Below are positions 1 through 8,300 of a DNA stretch of 37,804 bases, piece after piece (position 1 is the stretch's first letter; the number at the start of each line of letters is the position of its first letter). The notes beneath the pieces were generated by a model. It saw only the letters and a list, made by a program, of their open reading frames with translations. It had not been told where the DNA came from and searched no databases. The position numbers and the translations under genes were made by a program. Source of the DNA: a virus. The stretch spans positions 1 through 37,804 of IMG/VR virus record IMGVR_UViG_3300035670_000631. One strand, 5' to 3'.

Positions 1-3000
1 GAGCCTGTTCCTGTAGCTACAGTGATTCCAGTATTTGCTTTAGTTACGCTAAAAGTATATGCGCCAGAAGTACCATAAGATAATTGAGTAGTACCTATAT
101 AAGCATTAACGACTACTTGATGAGCACTAGTAAATGTAATCCCATCATAACCTGTAGTTGGACCTTGAAATTGAACAGCATTATTAGAAATAACTACCGT
201 AGGCGTTTCAGCACCATCATCAAGTCGAGGTATTACAATAAAGTCTTGAAGTGTGCTATTTGTAATACCATTTATTGTACCTGTTAATATACATTTATAA
301 GTATTCGATGTGGTTGCATTAAAGTCGGCTTTAGGTACTGAATATGTAGAACTTGTTGCACCAGATATTTCAGTATCATTTTTATACCATTTATAGCCAT
401 CAATGGCAGATACATTTATTGCAGTAGTTACTAGAGTTATTGTTTCAGGTGTAATTAAATCATTTTTATCTTTTTTGAAGATAGCAGCAGCATTATCAAT
501 TGTAAATAAGGCAGCTGCAGCTCCAGTTGCACCTACTCTTTGCTTTGTTAAGCTATAAATCTTACTATATGTTATAGAGTCATAAATACAACTTAGTGTG
601 AATTGTTCAAAATCCGAAGACCAACTACTCTGTGTTAGGCTAAATGCACCAGTAGTTGCATTTATTGTTAATGTAAGGCCATTTTTAGTTTGAGATTGAG
701 TACCTGAACTTCCAATAAAGAAATTAAGCCCAGAATTAAGAATTGTACCACCTTTGTATAGTCTAAACTCATTTCCTACTGGCAATGTTGATACAATTCC
801 GTTTACATTTGCAAAGGCAATCTCAGATTCAGACTTTAAGTCAGGGATGATAGCATCATCGCCATCTTTACTTTTAGCGTATGTATACAATACAGAATAT
901 GTATTTCCACCATAAACAGCCTGAAATATGAAAGATTCTGTATTAGTTGTCCATGAACCGCCTGTAAAGGTTACTTGACCTGTGCTAGAGTTAACAGTTG
1001 CCGTAAGACCATTTTTAGTAATTGTACCTGAATAGACAACATTCGAAGTAAGTAATTCTCCACCTTTATATAAACGAATAGCATTATTTGGTGGTAATGA
1101 GTAATTAGTGCCGTCCTGTTCAGCTCTAGTCACATCTGCTTCAGACAGCAAATCTATATTAACTGCATCTTGACCAGTTTTTACAAATATGGAAGGAGAA
1201 GACCAAGCTGATGCTGGAAAGGTAATTGTAGACGAGGGGGAAGATACAATCGCGACAACGACATAGAGTGTATCATCTCCAGATGGAATTACCTTACTCC
1301 AGTTGTTCGCTAAAGTACTAGTTATCTGATTGGTTGCAAAAGAATACGTTGCACTTCCAGGATTATCATTTGATGACAGAGGATCTAAGCTTCTCTTATA
1401 CGCAAATATTGTAGCTCGATCAGACGCTAATGCGTTATCTGCCGGAAGATTTACAGCTGCTGTATTAGAAAATGATCCTAAGAGTTTTCTAGTACTTTCT
1501 AATCTAACTTTGTATAATAAGTCACCAAATTCATTTGTATTGTCAATAAACTCATTATTAGCACTAGTCCCTATTTCAATAAAGCTGGGATTTTGAACAT
1601 CTTTTGCACGATAAATTCTAGTTAGTTCATGATCTTCATAGTTTATACCATTAGATCTAATACTAGGAATAGTCCAATTTAATTTAATCGCTTGATCGAA
1701 ATCACCAAACAAGGCCGCACTTAAGTTTGTAGCTGTTGGTGGATTCAGTAATGCATCAATCTTGGTAACTTGTGTTGTACTAGTTACTGCAATTTCAGAT
1801 GTTATTGTATTTGTAAATGCTCTTACACCAAATACACCAATAACAGATCCTAGGTCTGGTACATAGAATGGTGGTGCTGTAGCTCTGCCTATTTCAACAA
1901 ATATAGGTCTACCGCCCGAATCCAAATTCTGAAACTCATGAAAATAAATTATATATCCGCTAATAGATGTCTCAGGTGAAAGACCCCATGTAAGAGTTCC
2001 TGGCGAGTTATTAATAATATTGTTGCCAGACGTAAATGTTACATAAGAGGGAGCAGTCAGATAGAAGTTATAAAGATTAGGAGATACAACAGATTCTGCA
2101 GGTTTTACAGACCATGCTAATTGTGTATAATCAAATCGTGTAGCACTTATCTCGCAAATAGAACCTTCCATTAATCTTACTTCATCAACTCTTAAGAACA
2201 AATCTGCAGTATTGCCAAGATTTAAAGTGGTGCTATTTAATTTAATAATATCACCAGGCTCTAAGTATTTATCCTTCAGTATATATTGGAATCTTACGAC
2301 AATTGCACTACGACTAACTCTAACCATTTCCTCAGCTTTAGCTAAGGCATGATAGTAATCTGTAATACCTTCTGCAAACAAATCTGTTTCTAATGTAATG
2401 CTATTATCTTCTGCTAGCATTGCATTGTAAATAGTGTTTGTTTGAGTAACATTTACAAATGATGAGTAAGACTCACTTCGAGTAGTCCATAAAGTAGTAC
2501 CGTCAGGCGCAGTTAAAATAGCTGCAACGCCTCTACCACCATTATTGTCATCTGATCCAGTAATTGTAAGTATATATTCTTGATTAGCATTTAAAGCTCT
2601 AGTACTATTAACTACAGCATTATGATCACTTGCGCCAGTCGAACTTCCAGCCAATGTCAGAGTAGCACTATTGTCTGCAGCTAGTTGTAAAGTATATATT
2701 CCAGATATTTTAGGAATAATACGCCAAATCATAGAGGTACTTGTAGTTCCGCCATCCCATACAGCATAATTATTTAATAACTTATGGCCATCACTATTAG
2801 CTTCCCAGCCTGAAACTGGATTGTAGCGTTTAGCACCAATACCTCTAGTGTATTGTTGATTAGTCTTAGGCGGCCATGACACAGAGTCTTCTTTAAAGTT
2901 ATTAGCTTCATTATGAAAACGAATTGTGCAGCTATTGAGTCGTTGACTAGAGCTAGGCCAACCTACTTCTACAGCTTTATCATGAACTAAATCATCATCT

Positions 3001-4202
3001 GTTAGAGTAGTTGCTAGATTAATTGCAGAATTAGTTAAAGGATATTGTAACGAAAGCTTATAACTACCTTGTGACCAAATCAAACGTGCATCACCCATTG
3101 TAGCTAATATTGCCTCTACATTTTCTCTAACTGGTTTAGAAGTATCTATTACGATATTACATTCATATAGAGGTAAATTTCTAGTTGATACATTTCTAGA
3201 ACCATCTGTTGGTTGCCAAATTTTACCACCAATATTTACATTGTTTTGAATTGTTATATCACAAACTTGAGCTGCATCGTAGAAACTCTTTAGATCTATT
3301 TGAGAAAGTAGTAGAGCTTTTCCTGATGTAGAATCTAGAAGATAATCTAGTAAACAATACGCTGGATTATTAGAATAAGTTAATGATGAAGCTAGACTAT
3401 ATGTATAATTTCCAGAAGTACCTGTTCTGTTAATTACTTTAACCTTACGACCTTCAATCAATGCTTGAATGTTAGGTATTCTATCAAATTGAGGCTCATC
3501 TCGATCTAGCCTTATAACTGCAGATAGATACGCAATATTTGTAAATAATGCAGTCTGTCTTTCAGGAAAATTATTCGCAATAATCTGATCATTGCCACCA
3601 TTATAGAAGAAGCTAAATCTTAATGCAGCTTTAGGATCACTATCTTCGACAAATGAACCACCTTTGTAGATAGTCTTAGTGGCAGAATCACCTAGTGCTG
3701 GGTCATCAATAAATTGTGACTCTTCAATAATTACATCATATACTGCATTGATAGGGCCTTGACAAAATGCCTGCTGAAAGAATAAAAATTCATTCTTGTT
3801 TCCATCAATATTTTGATTTAGCTTCTTTTCACTAATTCCGTTATATGCAGAAGTTGTAACAGTGCCTTGTTCATCGGTGTAAGTATATACATCTCCATCT
3901 CTTGCATTTGCACCTGTTGAAAAAGTTTTATCAGCGGGTACAGTTATACTTGGAAATTTAAAAGTACTACTTACATTGTGGTATACTCTAACACCACCTA
4001 CCATACCTCTACCATATACAATTGGTAGAGAGATCACTTCACCTTCAGTGACGAGTTCAAAGCCTTTTCTAGCTTCTGCAGCTTCTCTAGCAGCTCTTCG
4101 TGCTTTCTTTGCTTGATATAGGTTATAACTAATAGACGCAATGACAATAGCTGTTTGTACCATTGCCCAAGTAACTGTTAATGTTCCAATAACGACTGCC
4201 AT
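1..4202 (-). CDS. J-like central tail tip / host specificity protein, partial (C-terminus beyond left edge)
   Basis: An open frame with no stop runs from an ATG at 4202 to the left edge, giving about 1400 residues. The ATG overlaps the TAA of the upstream gene (TAATG), so translation is probably coupled. The protein begins with a hydrophobic stretch (VVIGTLTVTWAMVQTAIVIA) and a basic Ala/Arg-rich helix. A conserved-looking beta-rich body follows (YGRGMVGGVRVYHN near residue 65). The C-terminal half consists of fibronectin-III-like segments and then repeated units such as LPPNNAIRLYKGGELL (near 1090-1080) and LPVGNEFRLYKGGTIL (near 790-750). Size, position as the last gene after tape measure and two small tip proteins, and this domain order match the J/central tail tip family, which forms the tail spike and contacts the host receptor. 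Family assignment is by architecture; the receptor is unknown. Confidence 0.8.
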   Translation of the reverse strand, partial: MAVVIGTLTVTWAMVQTAIVIASISYNLYQAKKARRAAREAAEARKGFELVTEGEVISLPIVYGRGMVGGVRVYHNVSSTFKFPSITVPADKTFSTGANARDGDVYTYTDEQGTVTTSAYNGISEKKLNQNIDGNKNEFLFFQQAFCQGPINAVYDVIIEESQFIDDPALGDSATKTIYKGGSFVEDSDPKAALRFSFFYNGGNDQIIANNFPERQTALFTNIAYLSAVIRLDRDEPQFDRIPNIQALIEGRKVKVINRTGTSGNYTYSLASSLTYSNNPAYCLLDYLLDSTSGKALLLSQIDLKSFYDAAQVCDITIQNNVNIGGKIWQPTDGSRNVSTRNLPLYECNIVIDTSKPVRENVEAILATMGDARLIWSQGSYKLSLQYPLTNSAINLATTLTDDDLVHDKAVEVGWPSSSQRLNSCTIRFHNEANNFKEDSVSWPPKTNQQYTRGIGAKRYNPVSGWEANSDGHKLLNNYAVWDGGTTSTSMIWRIIPKISGIYTLQLAADNSATLTLAGSSTGASDHNAVVNSTRALNANQEYILTITGSDDNNGGRGVAAILTAPDGTTLWTTRSESYSSFVNVTQTNTIYNAMLAEDNSITLETDLFAEGITDYYHALAKAEEMVRVSRSAIVVRFQYILKDKYLEPGDIIKLNSTTLNLGNTADLFLRVDEVRLMEGSICEISATRFDYTQLAWSVKPAESVVSPNLYNFYLTAPSYVTFTSGNNIINNSPGTLTWGLSPETSISGYIIYFHEFQNLDSGGRPIFVEIGRATAPPFYVPDLGSVIGVFGVRAFTNTITSEIAVTSTTQVTKIDALLNPPTATNLSAALFGDFDQAIKLNWTIPSIRSNGINYEDHELTRIYRAKDVQNPSFIEIGTSANNEFIDNTNEFGDLLYKVRLESTRKLLGSFSNTAAVNLPADNALASDRATIFAYKRSLDPLSSNDNPGSATYSFATNQITSTLANNWSKVIPSGDDTLYVVVAIVSSPSSTITFPASAWSSPSIFVKTGQDAVNIDLLSEADVTRAEQDGTNYSLPPNNAIRLYKGGELLTSNVVYSGTITKNGLTATVNSSTGQVTFTGGSWTTNTESFIFQAVYGGNTYSVLYTYAKSKDGDDAIIPDLKSESEIAFANVNGIVSTLPVGNEFRLYKGGTILNSGLNFFIGSSGTQSQTKNGLTLTINATTGAFSLTQSSWSSDFEQFTLSCIYDSITYSKIYSLTKQRVGATGAAAALFTIDNAAAIFKKDKNDLITPETITLVTTAINVSAIDGYKWYKNDTEISGATSSTYSVPKADFNATTSNTYKCILTGTINGITNSTLQDFIVIPRLDDGAETPTVVISNNAVQFQGPTTGYDGITFTSAHQVVVNAYIGTTQLSYGTSGAYTFSVTKANTGITVATGTG

Positions 4203-4771
4203 TATCCTCTACCCCATTTAAGTTGTACAGGTCCAGATCCTTCATAGATCTGATCAAAACAAGTATCATTAGTGTTTAATGTTCTGATATATTCCTTACT
4301 TGTATAAAAAGACCTTGTTAAATCTAAATCAGACATAGGGCTAGAACCTGTTACACTAAGAATCGCTTCATTCACATTTCCTGTACCGATATTATAGGCA
4401 ATACTATCTACTAAACCCTTGTAGGCTAAGATAGTATTGGCAAGTTGTGTATAAGGTGCGTTTGTACTTGGATTTATAAATCCGATACGAACTTCAAATT
4501 CTTTTCCTACTAATCCAGACTGTGCTGCAGCACCTAGTGTATAGTCTGGATCTGCTAAAGTTACCTTATATAATTCACGATCTACTGTAGCAGATAATTT
4601 TGGAGGATCAACTTGAACAATCCGACCGTCAGCTACATAAGTTTCGCCATTTGATAAAGTAATATTATTAAAGTGAGAAGTAGTATAGTACGCATAAATT
4701 CTCACCATATAAAATGCATCTACAGATGGATTTTGTAGAAGCGAAATAATTGTTGAACTAAACTCAATCAT
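4202..4771 (-). CDS. Minor tail / tail-tip assembly protein
   Basis: This 189-residue protein lies between the distal tail protein candidate and the J-like tip protein. Its start ATG at 4771 overlaps the upstream TGA (ATGA) and its own TAA overlaps the next ATG, so the three genes look translationally coupled. The sequence has a beta-rich core (ADGRIVQVDPPKLSATVDRE and KVTLADPDYTLG) and a C-terminal part with Cys, Trp and the pattern DTCFDQI, then GPVQLKWGRG. This resembles the short tail-tip proteins (DUF2163/gpL-like) that precede the tip protein in many siphoviruses. I see no catalytic motif. Function is inferred mainly from gene order: it probably helps build the tip complex below the tape measure. 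Confidence 0.6.
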   Translation of the reverse strand: MIEFSSTIISLLQNPSVDAFYMVRIYAYYTTSHFNNITLSNGETYVADGRIVQVDPPKLSATVDRELYKVTLADPDYTLGAAAQSGLVGKEFEVRIGFINPSTNAPYTQLANTILAYKGLVDSIAYNIGTGNVNEAILSVTGSSPMSDLDLTRSFYTSKEYIRTLNTNDTCFDQIYEGSGPVQLKWGRG

Positions 4772-5361
4772 AATTTCTCTATGAGTGTTACAGTACCCAT
4801 ATCCATTAAAATACCATCAGAATAGACCATACCCATTACTGTATCTGTATCATAAAGGCAACTCATAATAACATCTTTCTTGAATTTAAATGAAGTATTA
4901 TTAACAGCAATTCTAAGAGCCGGATAGATATTTAGCGAGCCGTTTGCACTTAAGTCAGATGTTAACATATAAATTTTAGAATGATTATCAAATTTAATTA
5001 AAGTGCCTTTGGCAATTATACCTGCATTATCTACTACAGTTAGTTGAGTTGCATTAGCTGACCCTGTAGCTTTTGGCGAACTAGCTGTTGATGTTGTCTT
5101 TCTAACTGAACCTACATTTTGTGGTACTGTAATTGATACTGTTTCAGAAAAACCCTTTGTAACTAAATTAACAAATAAATCTTCAGCGTCATCTGACAGT
5201 GGCTCGAGATTAGATGTAATCTCCCACCGTTGAGCTGATCGCCTAGATACTTGTCTTTTTAGAGAAAGGGTATCTGAAACAGTCATAGGTTGATTGCTAC
5301 GTAATGTAGTTGGAGCTACAAATTTAGCAATTACCTGATTGTTTTCATAGATACCGTACAT
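4768..5361 (-). CDS. Distal tail / minor tail protein
   Basis: A 197-residue protein immediately follows the tape measure gene. The ribosome site AAGGG lies inside the last codons of the tape measure, five bases before the ATG, so the genes are tightly packed. The N-terminal half (SDTLSLKRQVSRRSAQRWEI) is basic and then acidic. The middle has a Ser/Thr/Ala linker, and the C-terminal half is beta-rich, ending in GILMDMGTVTLIEKL. Its position directly after the tape measure is that of gpM/distal tail proteins, which cap the tube and carry the tip. I do not recognise a named domain, so the call is from context. Confidence 0.55.
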   Translation of the reverse strand: MYGIYENNQVIAKFVAPTTLRSNQPMTVSDTLSLKRQVSRRSAQRWEITSNLEPLSDDAEDLFVNLVTKGFSETVSITVPQNVGSVRKTTSTASSPKATGSANATQLTVVDNAGIIAKGTLIKFDNHSKIYMLTSDLSANGSLNIYPALRIAVNNTSFKFKKDVIMSCLYDTDTVMGMVYSDGILMDMGTVTLIEKL

Positions 5362-5363
5362 AT

Positions 5364-8300
5364 TTACCCTTTATAACCTCTTTCTCTGTTGTGTGAATTA
5401 ACACCTTCGGCAATTGATGGAAGCATTTGATAAATTTCAGCTTTTGTTTGCCTACTAATGTCACCAGTGATATTAATATTAAAGACTTGTTGACCTTTGT
5501 TTTGAGCAATAGTTGCAGGTCCAATATTAGCCATTGCAGGTGATGCTATCATTGCAGTCGATACTAAGCCACCTTCCATGAACTTTCTAAATCTATTTCC
5601 ATTTATTGCCGTTAACAGAGCTAGATTCTTTCTAGTAGCTTGAGCGTTTACTACAAATTCACCATTAGACAACATTGCTGGAACTGAATCAGAAGTTCCT
5701 GTTCCAGGACCACTTACTTTGCCGCCTTCTGCAAATCCAAATAAACTGAAAACAGAACTAAATCCAGTTTTGAATAGACTGCTTATTCCGCTGAATAGAC
5801 TTCCAAAATCTAGATTAGTAAATAGGCCTTTAAAAGAGTCAAAGAAGCCTTTAAACGACTTTGAAAATGTTTCAAATATTCCGCCAAATGAGAATTCAGT
5901 CGGAGTTTCTTTTACTAATTGACTTGCATTCTCAGCAGTCTGTTCACCAGATTTAAATATGCCAGTTCCTAGACCTTTTAATAATGTATTTAATGGGCCT
6001 TTTTCTTGATTAGTAAATGGATCTAATAAGCCTTTTACAAATGTATCGATTACACCACTAGTAAATGTATCTAGAACTCCTCTTAAAAATTCTTTAGGTG
6101 TTGCTTTACCTTTTAGAACATTACTAAGACCACTACTAAGAGATTCACTTACACTTGATGCTAGAGATTCTCCTGCTAGAGTTGCTCTTGACTTATAATC
6201 TTTACCTTTAGTATTAATAAAGTTAGTAGAATCTGTTAATATATCATCAATAATCTTTTGCAATATATTTCTAAAAGCACCAGATGGGTCTTTAGATGGA
6301 TCTTTTTCAAACTCTTTTATTTGAGTTCTAAGAGCATTTACTTGAATTGCAGATTGCTCAACTCTATCTCTTTCTGCATTTGTTAATGCATTAAAGATAT
6401 TTTCATCAATTTGAATTCCAAGGGAAGCAATACGAGTCTTAAATCCTTCCAGATTTCTAAGACCTCTTGTTGGTGCTTCTTGAAGAATCTTATTAATATC
6501 TTTAGTAATTTCACCAAAAGATTCTTGTGCTCGTCTTCTAACATCTGATGTAACATCAACTTTCTTAATTACGTCAAATTGTTCAACTGCTTTAGATCTT
6601 AAACCTTCAATAAGGCCTAGCGTAATCTCATCTAGTGAATTAAAAGCTTCTTCAGAAATATTTATTCCGATTTTATCAAAATCAACTTTTAAGTCTTTAA
6701 ATGGAACTCTGAAAGCTTTAACAGCGTCTCTAGCTTGTGTCAAACTAGATTTACGTTCTGTTTCAATAGCTTGACGACGTTTATTTATTTCACCACCTGG
6801 CAATTTACTTGCAAGTCCGCCTTCTAACGTTCCTATTTCTAATGAATTAATTGCATTTATTTTTTGTGCAATACTAGCAGCATCTCGAAGAAGTCTCTCA
6901 CGAACTGTATCTGACATATTAGAAAGTTCTTCTAATGTTATCGTAAGTTCTGGAAATGCCTCTTGAATTAGCTTTAATTCATCACCAAAAGTTAGTTTAG
7001 TTGGTTTCTTTTCTTCAGGTTGCTCAACAAATTTACTAGGAACTTGAGCAATTCCAGCTTTTGCTAAATTATCTGCAATACTTCTGAAAACATCATTAGC
7101 TCGCTGTAAATTTTCATTACGCAAGAATTGACTGAGTCGTTTATCAGTACTATTTAAGATAGCTTTATTAGCTTCATCAATAGCACTAGCAAATTTTCTA
7201 AATTGAGCAGGATCTCTTTCTGCAAGATTCTTAATTGCTTTTAGATCTACACTTTCAAATCCTGCATTCTCTAAAGACTTTTTAGTCTCTACAAAAGCTT
7301 TATCAAGATTATTAGAACTCTCTAATAAGCTTTGAAGAGTTCCTTTTAACTCTTGTCCAGAAGGAAGTGTAGTAGAAGGTGCAGCTGGTTTATTAAAACC
7401 TAATAGACTCTTAAGACGTTCAAATATTTGAACTGCAATTTCTGTAGCACCGGTACTTGTAGTAGCTGTGCCTTCGGCATATCTACGTACTCCCATGCCA
7501 CTATTAATTGCTGTTAATATATCCCAATTCTTTCTTGCATCTTTTGCATTTACAACAAATTCACCATTAGATAATAGAGCAGGAATAGAATCTGATGTAG
7601 ATGTTCCTGGACCACTTATCCAACCACCCATTGCTCTTGGAATTGCAGAAACAGCAGGACTAGATGGAAGTGATGGCTTTTGAGCTTTTGTTTCATCAAC
7701 TAGAAAACCTGTAAGTTCAGTAACTAATTTGTAAACAAGATATGAGACTCCAGCTACAATTGCAACTTTTACTGCACCTACTGATAAAACTGCAGTAATA
7801 GCGCCCATGATTACAGCGCCTAATGTTGCTAAAGGTCCTAGAGAAGCTCTAAGATTTCCGAGATTAGACAAAACAGTTTGTCTAAACAAATCCACCTGCA
7901 TCGATATACCGGCAAGATTAGAAGCTAATCCAGCTCTAAAACTTCCTACTAGTTTATCAAATGCACCTAATTTAGCTGCAATTGCTGCAATAATTCCCGT
8001 AGTTGCTGCTATGTCTGTAACATCTTTTCTAGTTACTTCACCAACAACAGGTAAGTCTGCAACAGGTCTATTAAGATCTAATCTATTTGTTATGCCACGT
8101 TTAATATCTTGCCATAGTACTTCAAGTCTACTAACTAGACCGTCTAATATAGGGGATATCTTAGCTTTCCAAAATTCACTAAAATTATTAAATATTGACT
8201 TTAATGAATCCCAATTTAAGGCAGCAGTGATTAATGCTACTATACCTGCAGCAGCAAGTAGAAATGGGCTTGCAATAATTGCAGCAATTGGTGTAAGAGC

